From Alphaproteobacteria bacterium (lineage in GTDB: Bacteria > Pseudomonadota > Alphaproteobacteria > Rs-D84): DNA of 64,000 bases. The translations under genes were made by a program, and so were the position numbers. This document shows positions 23,483-32,073 of this stretch, piece after piece. The DNA lies in contig JAGCET010000001.1 of the NCBI GenBank assembly GCA_017650505.1, positions 4,795 to 68,794 on the forward strand, written 5' to 3'. The first letter of the stretch is position 1; the number at the start of each line of letters is the position of its first letter. The notes below the pieces were generated by a model, which was not told the DNA's origin, did no database searches, and saw only the letters and a program-made list of their open reading frames with translations.

Positions 23483-25982
23483 TAATATCTTTTGTGCTTC
23501 AAATCCGGCAAAGATTCTGGATGCGCTGTGGCGTATAATGGTTGAATCGGACGTCGATATTCAAAATATGCTGATATTTCTGCCAAGTCGTCGTGCGGTT
23601 CGTACGGTTGAAAGAATGATTGTTGAAAAAATCGGGCACGCTGCGATATTGCCACGCTTGGTTTCGTTGGGTGAAGGTATTGATGATGAATCCGATGATG
23701 ATATTGTTGCTGTATCTGATTTAGAACGCGTTGTTGCGATGACATACATATTGACCGGCGTGCCGGGTGTTGGTGGAATTTCGGCCGCAATACCAATTGC
23801 GCGTACATTGGTGACAATGCAAGATTATTTGGAAAACAGCGGTATAGATATATCCAGTGTTGATTGGAATAATTTGGTTGATGCACGCTATGCGGCGCAT
23901 TTCCGTGATAAAGCGCAAATATTATCCATAATATCGCAAGTGTCATATAAAATTTTTTTGGGCCAACCAAGTGAAACCAAGGTCAGGAATTCTGCTGTAT
24001 ACGCGTGGTGCGATTATGTGAAAAAAATGCCGGTTGATAATTCTTTGATAATTGTCTGTGGTTCAACGGCCAGTGTTCCAACAACGCGTGATTTGATGTC
24101 AGAAATTGCAAAATTACCGAATGGTCGAATTATTCTGTCGGGCAAGATTTCCGGACGTACGGCAGATTTTGAATTAGATACCAATCCATATAATTCAGAA
24201 TATAAATTTTTGTCGGGTATTGGGTTGTCGGTTGATGATGTGCGGGTTATAGATGTCGGATTGTCGTGTATTGATTTTATGAATGCCGCATTTTCCAATG
24301 TATACAGCGATTTTTCAAACTGTGATTTATCGAATTGTCATTTGATAGAAACATCTCGTGAATCAGAAGAAGCATCCGTGGTTGCAGAATTGGCGGTTCG
24401 TGCAGTAGATGCCAAGAAAACGGTTTTAGTCATTACACCCGATGCCGCCGGAAATCAAAGGTTGCAATCGGAATTTATGCGACGTGGAATAGTTGCAGAT
24501 TTTTCGGGTGGAACTTTGGGAACATCCACACCGGCGGGGCGTGCAATTTTAAATCTGTTTGATGATTGGATTGAAAATAATTCGGGTGATTTTTCGGAAA
24601 TATACGCTTCCGAGCAGTTTGATTTATTTAATGCGGTGTCGGAGATTGTTGAGAAATATCACGATATTTTTGTTCCACAATTTATTGATGATGATAATGC
24701 ATCGATTCAGGTTTGGGTTGCAATAAAGAAATTGTCCGAATGTCTGAATGTCCAAAAAATTCGTGTAAATTTATCGGATGCGCGTGCATTTATCGCGGAT
24801 GCTTTATCGGGGGTGCGTGTGCGTGGCGTAATGAATGATTCTGCGTCTGTTGTTGTTTTGGGAACAATCGAATCGCGTATGCAAACCGCAGATGTTGTAA
24901 TATTGACCGGGTTAAATGAAGGTATGTTTCCGGCATTGGGATATGAAAATCCGTGGTTGCCACGTAAAATTGCCAATGAAATCGGGTTGCCGTCACCGAA
25001 TCATAAAGTGTCACTGATGGCATTGGACTTTATGAATTTATCGTGTGGTCCGTGTGTGTATTGGACGCGCAGTCGGGTGTCCGGCGGAACTGTGACCCAA
25101 GAATCGCGATTTTTATCACGCGTAAAGGTGGCGCGTGGAACGTTTGACGCGGAAAGTGCGACCGAAGTTTTGAATTCGGTGCGTGCGCGCGATTCGGTGG
25201 ATTTTTGTTCGTTGGATTATTCGGACCCCGTTCCACCCGCCGATTGGTCGAATGTGTACGTGACAGAGTTGGAATTGTTGATACATAATCCGTATGCGTT
25301 CTATGTGCGACATATATTGCGATTGCGGGTGTTGGATGATTATTGGGTTGGGCCCGATGCGCGTGATTTTGGTAATCTTGTGCACGGTGTTTTAGAAAAT
25401 GAGCACGCGGGTGTATCAGAGATGGATTTAATTGCACAAATGGATGCACGTGCGGCCGATATATTGGGGCGAAACAGTTTGTTGTTTCATTTCTGGCACA
25501 GGCGATTTGTTGAAATTGCCCCGGTTGCGGTTCGTATGTTAAATGCGACTTCATCGGCCAAGACCGAGGTCGAAGGTCGGATTCAAATTGCGGGGCGTAC
25601 CGTATGTGCGCGTGCAGATCGAATATGGGATAACGGTGTGTTGGATATAAAAACGGGTGCGGCACCGTCGCGGTCGCAATTGGTGAATGGTAATATGCCA
25701 CAATTACCGTTAGAGGCGCTGATGTTAAAAAGTGGCGGATTTGCGATGTATAGCGCCTGTGAAAATCCAATTATACAATTTCTGCAATTGCGTTCGGGCG
25801 ATGCGCGCATAATCGAATATGATATGGATACAACCGCAGATATGATGCGCGCGGCCAATGATAAAATTGTTGAACTGTTTAATATGTATTCGGCTGGTGG
25901 TATGCCGTATAAATACCTGCGCACGGGTGATGCAAAGTATAAAATATATGATGATTTTGCGCGCGCCGACGAACGTGACTAA
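23469..25982 (+). CDS. addB: Double-strand break repair protein AddB
   Basis: 837 residues. Alphaproteobacterial AddB: inactivated helicase-like N-terminal half (LPSRRAVRTVERM near residue 40, corresponding to the degenerate Walker A region), AEFFN-type motifs mid-chain, and a C-terminal RecB-type nuclease with YVTELELLIHNPYAFYVRHIL and catalytic DIKTG near residue 717. Start is TTG at 23469, inside engB, supported by AAGGG and by homology of the first 25 residues. The first ATG (23538) would cut off this strand. AddA, its usual partner, is not in the window. It is somewhat shorter than the typical 1000 residues. The gene overlaps xthA by 4 nt at the 3' end. Confidence 0.88.
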   Translation: MGLNNNIFCASNPAKILDALWRIMVESDVDIQNMLIFLPSRRAVRTVERMIVEKIGHAAILPRLVSLGEGIDDESDDDIVAVSDLERVVAMTYILTGVPGVGGISAAIPIARTLVTMQDYLENSGIDISSVDWNNLVDARYAAHFRDKAQILSIISQVSYKIFLGQPSETKVRNSAVYAWCDYVKKMPVDNSLIIVCGSTASVPTTRDLMSEIAKLPNGRIILSGKISGRTADFELDTNPYNSEYKFLSGIGLSVDDVRVIDVGLSCIDFMNAAFSNVYSDFSNCDLSNCHLIETSRESEEASVVAELAVRAVDAKKTVLVITPDAAGNQRLQSEFMRRGIVADFSGGTLGTSTPAGRAILNLFDDWIENNSGDFSEIYASEQFDLFNAVSEIVEKYHDIFVPQFIDDDNASIQVWVAIKKLSECLNVQKIRVNLSDARAFIADALSGVRVRGVMNDSASVVVLGTIESRMQTADVVILTGLNEGMFPALGYENPWLPRKIANEIGLPSPNHKVSLMALDFMNLSCGPCVYWTRSRVSGGTVTQESRFLSRVKVARGTFDAESATEVLNSVRARDSVDFCSLDYSDPVPPADWSNVYVTELELLIHNPYAFYVRHILRLRVLDDYWVGPDARDFGNLVHGVLENEHAGVSEMDLIAQMDARAADILGRNSLLFHFWHRRFVEIAPVAVRMLNATSSAKTEVEGRIQIAGRTVCARADRIWDNGVLDIKTGAAPSRSQLVNGNMPQLPLEALMLKSGGFAMYSACENPIIQFLQLRSGDARIIEYDMDTTADMMRAANDKIVELFNMYSAGGMPYKYLRTGDAKYKIYDDFARADERD

Positions 25983-26746
25983 TCCAATTTTATCATAAGA
26001 CCACAATGGTCGGTTGATTTGTTTGCTGTGCGTGGGCAAATGTCTATTTCGCATGCCCTAACCATTTTTGCCGCGGTATGATTTACCAAGAAATAATCAA
26101 GGCGCAAACCGTTATTATGTTTAAGACTGTTTTGGCGATAACTGAACCATGTATAGCCAATATCATCGGTATGCATTTCATGCCATACGTCCATCCATCC
26201 GGCATCTAACCAAGTCTGCATAATTTCGCGTGCGGCGGGTGCCGAAATACTGGAACCGATATAGTTTTTTGGATTCCAAACATCGCGATCCAAAATTGCA
26301 ACGTTGAAATCGCCGCCGATTATCACCGGTTCTTCGGAATTTATATATTGTGAGATATAGTCAGAAAATGCCCGCATCCATTCCAATTTGTATTGAAATT
26401 TTGGTGAATCTTCGGCTTCGCCATTTGGCATATATACGTTTATTACGCGCACACGTCCGTCAATTACCGTTTCCAAAAATCGCGCATTGGGGTCCGGATA
26501 GTTTGGCATACCGCGGATTGTATCTTCGATAGAAAATTTTGAAAAAGTCGCGACACCGTTCCAACTTTTTTGGCCAAAAACCTTGATATTATATCCGTAT
26601 TCTTCGAAAATGTTGTGCGGAAAAGCCGCTGTTTCGACCTTTAATTCTTGGACCAATATGATGTCGTATTCGCCCGCCCGCAGAATTTCAATAAAAGATT
26701 CAATGTGGGCGCGTATAGAATTTATATTTAATGTCAGAATTTTCAT
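25979..26746 (-). CDS. xthA: Exodeoxyribonuclease III family AP endonuclease
   Basis: 255 residues. Exo III/APE fold: MKILTLNINSIRAH at the start, ILVQELKVE (metal-binding Glu), VYMPNGE, GGDFNVA with Asn-Asp, and the C-terminal DYFLVN and STDHCGLMI (catalytic His). It cleaves at abasic sites and degrades 3' ends in base-excision repair. The ATG at 26746 fits the family N-terminus, whereas an upstream ATG at 26794 would add unrelated residues. It is divergent from the acyl-CoA ligase gene and convergent with addB (4-nt overlap). Confidence 0.92.
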   Translation of the reverse strand: MKILTLNINSIRAHIESFIEILRAGEYDIILVQELKVETAAFPHNIFEEYGYNIKVFGQKSWNGVATFSKFSIEDTIRGMPNYPDPNARFLETVIDGRVRVINVYMPNGEAEDSPKFQYKLEWMRAFSDYISQYINSEEPVIIGGDFNVAILDRDVWNPKNYIGSSISAPAAREIMQTWLDAGWMDVWHEMHTDDIGYTWFSYRQNSLKHNNGLRLDYFLVNHTAAKMVRACEIDICPRTANKSTDHCGLMIKLD

Positions 26747-26814
26747 ATTTGCAATATTTCCTTTTATGAATATAATATACATTGTATTGTACAATTACAA
26801 CAAGGATTTTTGTT

Positions 26815-28395
26815 ATGAATATGTTTCAGTTTTTGGAAGGCGCCGTCAAGAAATGGCCGGACAAGTTATACCTAGTGCGGGAAAGCGTTTCTTTTGCAGA
26901 TTTTATGCATAAAATAAAATGTCGTGCCGCGACTTTGCATGAAAACGGTGTGCGCGCGGGCGATGTTGTTGGTATTTTGTCGCATAATATTCCGGCATTT
27001 CCGATTACTTTGTTTGCAATATGGTATTTGGGTGGCAGTGTTTTGTTGTTGGATACAAATTTGACCCCGTTCGAGTATGATAATATGGCCGCAATTACGG
27101 GATGTAAATTTGTCTGTGCGGAAAAATCGTTCTTTTACAAAACGGATAAGTTTACCTTCTTTGATATAACTGCCGAAGATGGTGAAGAAAACAAAAAACT
27201 GAAACCCGCAAAGTTAAAAGATTCTGATGTTGCGACATTGTCGTTTACTTCGGGGTCAACCGGCACGCCAAAGGTTGTACCACTGACGCATTATAATTTG
27301 GTGGAATGTGCGAATTCATTGCTGGATATGCAGGAATGGTTCGAAGTCGGCGATGTTATGTATGGGTTCTTGCCGATGTATCATATTTTCGGGTTTGCGG
27401 TGGAAATTTTGGCGACATTGCAATATGGTGCCGGGGTTTTGTTGCAACCAAATGTGAATCCTAAAGAATTCTTGGCGGATTTCAAGAAATATCGCCCGCA
27501 TGTAATTCCGGCGGTACCAAGATTGTTCGAGGTCTTCCGTAATAAAATCATAGATAGCATTAAATCGCAACACAAATGGGTTATGTTTAACTTTTTGGTA
27601 AAGAATGCCGGGTGGCTTAAGAAAATTGGGTTGGGCCGGTTGGTTGATATGTCGCGGAAACCGGTGTTAGAGGTGTTTGGTGGACGTGTAAAGTTGCTGA
27701 TTGCCGGTGGTGCCGCGACTAAACCAGAAATAGAAACATTCTTTACATCGCTTGGGCTTGGGTTTATCCAGGGATTTGGTATGACCGAAACGGTCGGACC
27801 AATTTGTATTTCTAAACCGTGTCGCGGACGTGTGCCGTTTGCATTTGGTGGTCCGACAACAAATAACGAAGTTGAAATTCGTGATAAAAATGAAGACGGT
27901 GTCGGAATTTTGTGGGTTCGTGGGCACCAGGTTTTCGGTGGATATATGAATAACGACGATATGAATCGCCAGGTTTTTGATGAACGTGGGTTCTTTAACA
28001 CCGGGGATATGGTGTCGATGGATAAAAATGGTGAATTGCACTTTGCCGGGCGTAAAAAACAGGTGATTGTTTTGGACAGTGGCAAGAATGTTTATCCCGA
28101 TGAATTGGAGGGGTTGTTTATCACGATTCCGGGTGTGAAAAATGTTGCGGTGTTTGAACATCGTGTCAAAGATAAAACCGTTGCATACGGCGTGTTTAGT
28201 GTCGCGGAAGATATGACAATGGAAAAACTGGGTGCGGCGATTGCCGCGGCAAATAAAAAGGTCGCTTCGTACAAATGGGTGACGCACTATGCAATGACGA
28301 CCGAAGATTTACCGACGACTAGTACGCAAAAGGTCAAACACCACGTCGTGCGGCAGAACCTTATTGATGGTAAATATCCGATAAGGAAAGAGTGA
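26815..28395 (+). CDS. Long-chain acyl-CoA synthetase-like AMP-binding enzyme
   Basis: 526 residues, adenylate-forming. The P-loop-like SFTSGSTGTPK lies near residue 145, with YHIFG, GGAATKPE and GFGMTE in the core and NTGDMVSMDKNG then GRKKQVIVLDSGKNVYP near residues 390-430. The C-terminal lid ends with TSTQKVKHH, where the catalytic Lys is expected. It activates a carboxylic acid, probably a fatty acid, to an adenylate and then to CoA (or ACP). Start at 26815 follows AAGGA. A second ATG lies two codons later. FadD-like is the best label, but acyl-ACP synthetases share this pattern. It is convergent with mnmE. Confidence 0.87.
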   Translation: MNMFQFLEGAVKKWPDKLYLVRESVSFADFMHKIKCRAATLHENGVRAGDVVGILSHNIPAFPITLFAIWYLGGSVLLLDTNLTPFEYDNMAAITGCKFVCAEKSFFYKTDKFTFFDITAEDGEENKKLKPAKLKDSDVATLSFTSGSTGTPKVVPLTHYNLVECANSLLDMQEWFEVGDVMYGFLPMYHIFGFAVEILATLQYGAGVLLQPNVNPKEFLADFKKYRPHVIPAVPRLFEVFRNKIIDSIKSQHKWVMFNFLVKNAGWLKKIGLGRLVDMSRKPVLEVFGGRVKLLIAGGAATKPEIETFFTSLGLGFIQGFGMTETVGPICISKPCRGRVPFAFGGPTTNNEVEIRDKNEDGVGILWVRGHQVFGGYMNNDDMNRQVFDERGFFNTGDMVSMDKNGELHFAGRKKQVIVLDSGKNVYPDELEGLFITIPGVKNVAVFEHRVKDKTVAYGVFSVAEDMTMEKLGAAIAAANKKVASYKWVTHYAMTTEDLPTTSTQKVKHHVVRQNLIDGKYPIRKE

Positions 28396-28457
28396 TAGTG
28401 GTTAGTGTTAGTGCGGGGCGAATGCCCAGTGTTTTTTATAACTAATCACTAATTACT
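28396..28457. repeat. TTAGTG-rich intergenic element, copy 2
   Basis: TAGTGGTTAGTGTTAGTG begins directly after the TGA of the ligase gene. The inverted relative ACTAATCACTAATTACT reaches the stop of mnmE, and a GGGC/GCCC hairpin lies between. It sits between convergent genes. Confidence 0.7.
28416..28437 (+). terminator. Terminator of the acyl-CoA ligase gene
   Basis: A GGGC-GAAT-GCCC hairpin is followed after 4 nt by TTTTTT, inside the TTAGTG element. The stem is short. Confidence 0.5.
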
Positions 28458-29815
28458 TACTTTCCCAAACATAATTGTGAAAATGTTTGGTTTATGACTT
28501 CGTCGGTGCCGATTGTGCCAAGTATTTTCCCAATCGCATCGGCGGCATATCGTACGTGTTCCGACATAATGTCAAAATCGCCGTTTGTTTTTTCTAATGC
28601 GTTTTTCAATTCGTTTGCGGTGGTTTTTAACAAATCGTATGTGCGGGCATTTATCATTAAAACAGATTCGCCATTCCCGGTTATGTCGCGTATGCGTTCG
28701 GTTATTGCGCGCAGTAATTTATCCATTCCGCGTCCGTCGCGCGCCGAAACATATATCGCGTTCGGTATATCGCGCGATTCGGTTATATCCGATTTATTCA
28801 CAACCAAAATTTCCACTACCCCGTCGGGTGCTACCCGCCACTCCTTCGCCAGCGAAGGGGAATTGTTTGCATTTATTACATGCAAAACTATGTCGGCATT
28901 TGCGATTTCGGTGTTTGTTCGTTCAATACCGATTCGTTCGACCGAATCGGTTGTTTCACGAATACCCGCCGTATCAGCCAGATTTACCAAAAATCCGTCA
29001 ATATCAAGATTGGCCGACACAACATCGCGGGTCGTGCCGGGGATGTCGGATACTATGGCGCGCGCGGTCCCAAGAATGCGATTGAACAAAGATGATTTGC
29101 CGACATTTGTTTCGCCAACAACCGCAATATTTATTCCACTGCGAATTGCACGCGCGGTGTTATATTTTGCCAATGCGGCGGAAACCGCTGTATAGAGAGT
29201 TTTTATTCTTTGCAAAACGGTGTCAAAAATATTCGGTGGCAAATCGTCCGGTGCGTAATCTGTCATTGCAAAAATGTATGCAGATATGTCCAACATTTGG
29301 TCGCGCCAGTTTGCATATATTTCGCCGTCGCCGCCCATCATAGATTTTAATGCGGCGGCGCGTTGTTTGTCTGTCTGTGCATCAAGCAAAGCGGCCAATC
29401 CATCCGCATCGGACAAATCCATTTTGCCATTATAAAATGCGCGTCGTGAAAATTCGCCGGGTGTGGCGATTCGCATATCGTGCGTGCCCAGGAATTCAAA
29501 AATTTTGTTTATTACCGCGGGTGCGCCATGGCATTGAATTTCTATGACATCTTGTCCGGTAAAACTGTGCGGTGCGGCGAAGTATATGACAACACATTGA
29601 TCAATAATCTCATTCGTATCATCGGTCAGGTTTGTAAAATACGCCCGACGTGGCACCACTACCCCACCGCTTCCAGCGGTCCCCCCCTTCGCCGGCGAAG
29701 GGGATATAAGGCGGTGTGCAAAGTTTTCTAGATTGTCGCCCGATATTCGAATCACCGCCACGCCAGATTTGCTGTGGCCCGATGAAAGTGCAAAAATTGT
29801 ATCGTTGTCATTCAT
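28457..29815 (-). CDS. mnmE: tRNA modification GTPase MnmE with two in-frame inserts
   Basis: 452 residues. The N-terminal folate-binding domain has PRRAYF and SFTGQDVIEIQCHG. The G domain has GETNVGKSSLFN, DTAG and NKSD. The C-terminal motif QLCLGK closes the chain. MnmE with MnmG modifies U34 of tRNAs. Two short inserts share the pattern SPSxAKxxxxAxxGxVV: one in the N-domain loop (residues 38-53) and one in the G domain just before the NKxD strand (residues 319-334). Both are encoded by 49-bp palindromic elements and read in the same frame. Both lie in expected surface loops, so the protein is probably functional. It overlaps the upstream ruvA stop by one base. Confidence 0.95.
   Translation of the reverse strand: MNDNDTIFALSSGHSKSGVAVIRISGDNLENFAHRLISPSPAKGGTAGSGGVVVPRRAYFTNLTDDTNEIIDQCVVIYFAAPHSFTGQDVIEIQCHGAPAVINKIFEFLGTHDMRIATPGEFSRRAFYNGKMDLSDADGLAALLDAQTDKQRAAALKSMMGGDGEIYANWRDQMLDISAYIFAMTDYAPDDLPPNIFDTVLQRIKTLYTAVSAALAKYNTARAIRSGINIAVVGETNVGKSSLFNRILGTARAIVSDIPGTTRDVVSANLDIDGFLVNLADTAGIRETTDSVERIGIERTNTEIANADIVLHVINANNSPSLAKEWRVAPDGVVEILVVNKSDITESRDIPNAIYVSARDGRGMDKLLRAITERIRDITGNGESVLMINARTYDLLKTTANELKNALEKTNGDFDIMSEHVRYAADAIGKILGTIGTDEVINQTFSQLCLGK
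28813..28861 (-). repeat. 49-bp palindromic element inside mnmE, copy 2
   Basis: On the minus strand it opens with TCCCCTTCGCTGGCGAAGG, a near-perfect palindrome, and closes with GGGGTAGTGG. The middle 20 nt form a second hairpin (CGGGT/ACCCG). The first 19 and last 10 bases match the copy at 29656-29704 with one difference, and the total length is the same. It is in frame. Confidence 0.85.
29656..29704 (-). repeat. 49-bp palindromic element inside mnmE, copy 1
   Basis: On the minus strand it opens with TCCCCTTCGCCGGCGAAGG, has an ACCGCT-GGA-AGCGGT hairpin in the middle and ends GGGGTAGTGG. The spacing to copy 2 is a multiple of three, so both are translated in the same phase (SPSPAK and SPSLAK). 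Confidence 0.85.
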
Positions 29816-30390
29816 TATTTATTTCCACTTATTTCTTTCAACGCCATCGGAACCAGTTTTGATACGTCCGCGGTCGGATTTTGTGATACCAACCTTTGTG
29901 CCATATCGATAATATCCATACGTCGGTACCCCAATGATTCCAATGCAGACAACAGGTCTGGCAACGCGCCGCCCGTGGCCATATCACCAAAATTAAGCGA
30001 TGCGCCACCAACACGGTTTTTCAGTTCGACTATGATTTTTTCGGCCATTTTTTTGCCAACGCCGGGGGCGGTTGATATTGTCTTGGCATCGCCGGTCGCA
30101 ATCGCGGTCATCAGTGTGTCGGACTTTATCGTGCCCATAATAGACATCGCGACACGGGGGCCAACACTCGAGACACCAATCAACATATTAAATAAATTTT
30201 GGGCCGCCGGCGAAGAAAACCCGAATAACCGAATCGAATCTTCGCGCACTATGGTTTCTATCCACAGGCAAACATTTGCACCGGCGGTCAGGTTTTCCGC
30301 CGTATAGACACGATATCCGACCGGGCCGGCCATCAAAATAATTGAATCATTATCGATATAATCAACAATGCCTTGCAATTTTCCAATCAT
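29815..30390 (-). CDS. ruvA: Holliday junction branch-migration protein RuvA
   Basis: 191 residues. An N-terminal OB barrel (MIGKLQGIVDY to about residue 62), a double helix-hairpin-helix middle (LIGVSSVGPRVAMSIMG and APGVGKKMAEKIIVEL), a flexible linker and a C-terminal RuvB-contacting bundle (LLSALESLGYRR). It binds Holliday junctions as a tetramer and directs RuvB. No ruvB is present here, and ruvC lies 0.9 kb away in a separate operon, with yebC inverted between them. It is divergent from yebC. Confidence 0.95.
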   Translation of the reverse strand: MIGKLQGIVDYIDNDSIILMAGPVGYRVYTAENLTAGANVCLWIETIVREDSIRLFGFSSPAAQNLFNMLIGVSSVGPRVAMSIMGTIKSDTLMTAIATGDAKTISTAPGVGKKMAEKIIVELKNRVGGASLNFGDMATGGALPDLLSALESLGYRRMDIIDMAQRLVSQNPTADVSKLVPMALKEISGNK

Positions 30391-30441
30391 TTGTTATCCT
30401 TTTGTGGTAATTTTAATCTAATTAAATCAAAAGGTCAAATT

Positions 30442-31158
30442 ATGAGCGGACATAGCAAATGGCATAATATACAACACAAGAAAGGACTGGCCGATGCGGC
30501 ACGCAGCGGTCTGTTTACAAAATTGGCGCGCGAAATTACAATGGCGGCTAAGTTGGGCGATAAAAATCCCGACAATAACCCGCGCCTTCGTTTGGCGATT
30601 TTACAGGCGCGCAAGAATTCTATGCCGAATGATAATATTAAACGCGCAATTGACAAGGCGTCGGGTTCAAATACCGAAAACTATGTTGCGGTGCGGTACG
30701 AAGGCTATGGCCCCGGTGCGGTACCGGTTATTGTAGAGGCGTTGACCGATAATCCGCGGCGCACAGTGCCCGAGGTAAGAAATATCTTTGCCAAAAACGG
30801 TGGAAATATGGGCGAAGAGGGCAGTGTCGCGTTCTTGTTCACCCGCGCGGGCCAGATTTTCTATCCATCGTCAATTGGCAAGACCGAAGACGAAATGATG
30901 GAAATTATTATGGACGCCGATGCAGATAATCTGGAAACTACCGAGGAGGGTTTTATCATTACGACTAAGCCCGATGATTTTATGAATGTGCAAAAGAAAA
31001 TTGCAGACGTGTTGGGCGAACCGGAAAATGCAGAATTGACATGGGTTCCGAATATGCCGATGGAATTAGATGACGAAGCATATGCAAAAATCGAAAAGTT
31101 GGTTGATGCATTGGATGCCAATGACGATGTGCAAAAGGTATTTACCGCCGCCGCATAA
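30442..31158 (+). CDS. yebC: YebC/PmpR-family regulatory protein
   Basis: 238 residues. MSGHSKWHNIQHKKG opens the chain, as in almost all YebC proteins, followed by KLAREITMAAK, NARLRLAI-like and NIKRAIDKA segments and a three-domain layout. Members bind DNA as regulators and, in some bacteria, help ribosomes through proline stretches. The ATG at 30442 has AAAAGG. Longer frames are rejected because the family start is so constant. It is placed between ruvA and ruvC but on the opposite strand to both. yebC-ruvC-ruvA-ruvB is the common bacterial order, so the block has been rearranged. Confidence 0.94.
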   Translation: MSGHSKWHNIQHKKGLADAARSGLFTKLAREITMAAKLGDKNPDNNPRLRLAILQARKNSMPNDNIKRAIDKASGSNTENYVAVRYEGYGPGAVPVIVEALTDNPRRTVPEVRNIFAKNGGNMGEEGSVAFLFTRAGQIFYPSSIGKTEDEMMEIIMDADADNLETTEEGFIITTKPDDFMNVQKKIADVLGEPENAELTWVPNMPMELDDEAYAKIEKLVDALDANDDVQKVFTAAA

Positions 31159-31191
31159 TTAGTGGTTAGTGTAAGTGGTTAGTGATTAGTG
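31159..31191 (+). repeat. TTAGTG-rich intergenic element, copy 3
   Basis: AGTGGTTAGTG, then AGTGGTTAGTGATTAGTG, starting right after the yebC stop and ending at a terminator hairpin. It sits between convergent genes. Confidence 0.7.
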
Positions 31192-31216
31192 AAATCGCCC
31201 AAATGGGCGGTTTTCT
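31192..31216 (+). terminator. Terminator of yebC
   Basis: CGCCC-AAAT-GGGCG stem extended by A/T pairs, then TTTT. Confidence 0.65.
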
Positions 31217-31246
31217 ACTCTTTATATTCTGATTTTAATTTTCCGA

Positions 31247-31744
31247 TTATGAAATAAACTTTTCAAACCTTGTTGTGTTTGCGTGGGCAAGGGCGATTGC
31301 GATGGCGTCGCTTTCGTCCGGGGTTTTCGGATTTGCGGTCGGCAATAGAATCCTTACCATTTTATCAACCGCGGTTTTGTCTGCATGACCCGCACCGGTC
31401 AGAATCTTTTTTACCCGATTTGGTTCGTATTCAAATACCGGAATGTCACGCACAGACACCGCTACCATTGCCGCGGCGCGTGCATGCCCCAAAATAAGTG
31501 TTGTTGTTGGGTTTTTATTCACGAATGTTATTTCCATACTGCATTCGTTTGGTGCAAACGCGTCGCATAACTTTGTGATTTCGTTAAATATAATTGCCAA
31601 TCGTTCCGGCAGTGTTCCGGTCTTTTTTGGTAAAATTACGCCACTGGCCACATATTTGCGTTCGTTGCCAAATGTTTCAATAATCGCCCAACCGGTATGT
31701 AAAAGCCCGGGGTCAATCCCCAAAATTCGTGTTGTTGTCTTCAT
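31247..31744 (-). CDS. ruvC: Holliday junction resolvase RuvC
   Basis: 165 residues, RNase H fold. The four acidic residues are visible: Asp in GIDPGL, Glu in MEITFVNKNP, and two Asp in DESDAIAIALAH. RuvC cuts Holliday junctions at the RuvAB complex. The ATG at 31744 gives the normal N-terminus. The frame is open for another 68 codons upstream, but that stretch lies inside the DciA-like gene. A 4-nt overlap (31741-31744) couples it to that gene. Confidence 0.95.
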   Translation of the reverse strand: MKTTTRILGIDPGLLHTGWAIIETFGNERKYVASGVILPKKTGTLPERLAIIFNEITKLCDAFAPNECSMEITFVNKNPTTTLILGHARAAAMVAVSVRDIPVFEYEPNRVKKILTGAGHADKTAVDKMVRILLPTANPKTPDESDAIAIALAHANTTRFEKFIS

Positions 31745-32073
31745 TTTCGGAAACTTATTTTGCCGACGCAATCTGCGCCAAAATATTTGTTGATTTGTTT
31801 TTTTATTTCGTCCGTCATATATGATAGTTTTAATGTATACGCCGGATTCCGTGGTCGCAAAACAATGTTGTATGTTCCATCGCGCAATTTTTTTACCGCG
31901 CAAATATCGGCAAGGTTTGAAATTTCGGGACCGATAATTTCCGGCCAACGCGCAACCAAATCAGAATCAGATGCACGCACACCAAATAGTTTTAATAGTC
32001 CACCAAGCGCGCCCGCAATCGTTTGTGGACGTGCAGCGCGCTTGGTAAAATCTTTATTTTTTTGGTTTGACAT
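31741..32073 (-). CDS. DUF721/DciA-like protein, putative helicase loader
   Basis: 110 residues of the DUF721 family: a basic N-terminus, LGGLLKLFG, RWPEIIGPEISNLA (the family core) and a short KH-like beta-alpha unit (YNIVLRPRNPAYTLKL). DciA loads the replicative helicase DnaB in bacteria without DnaC or DnaI, and alphaproteobacterial DUF721 proteins are regarded as its relatives. The gene overlaps mltA by 20 nt and ruvC by 4 nt, so mltA, this gene and ruvC form one operon. No dnaB or dnaC in the window tests the role. Confidence 0.75.
   Translation of the reverse strand: MSNQKNKDFTKRAARPQTIAGALGGLLKLFGVRASDSDLVARWPEIIGPEISNLADICAVKKLRDGTYNIVLRPRNPAYTLKLSYMTDEIKKQINKYFGADCVGKISFRK

Noticed and set aside
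23469..23538. addB starting at the ATG of codon 24
   Set aside because: The TTG at 23469 has an AAGGG site and the preceding residues match the first strand and helix of alphaproteobacterial AddB.
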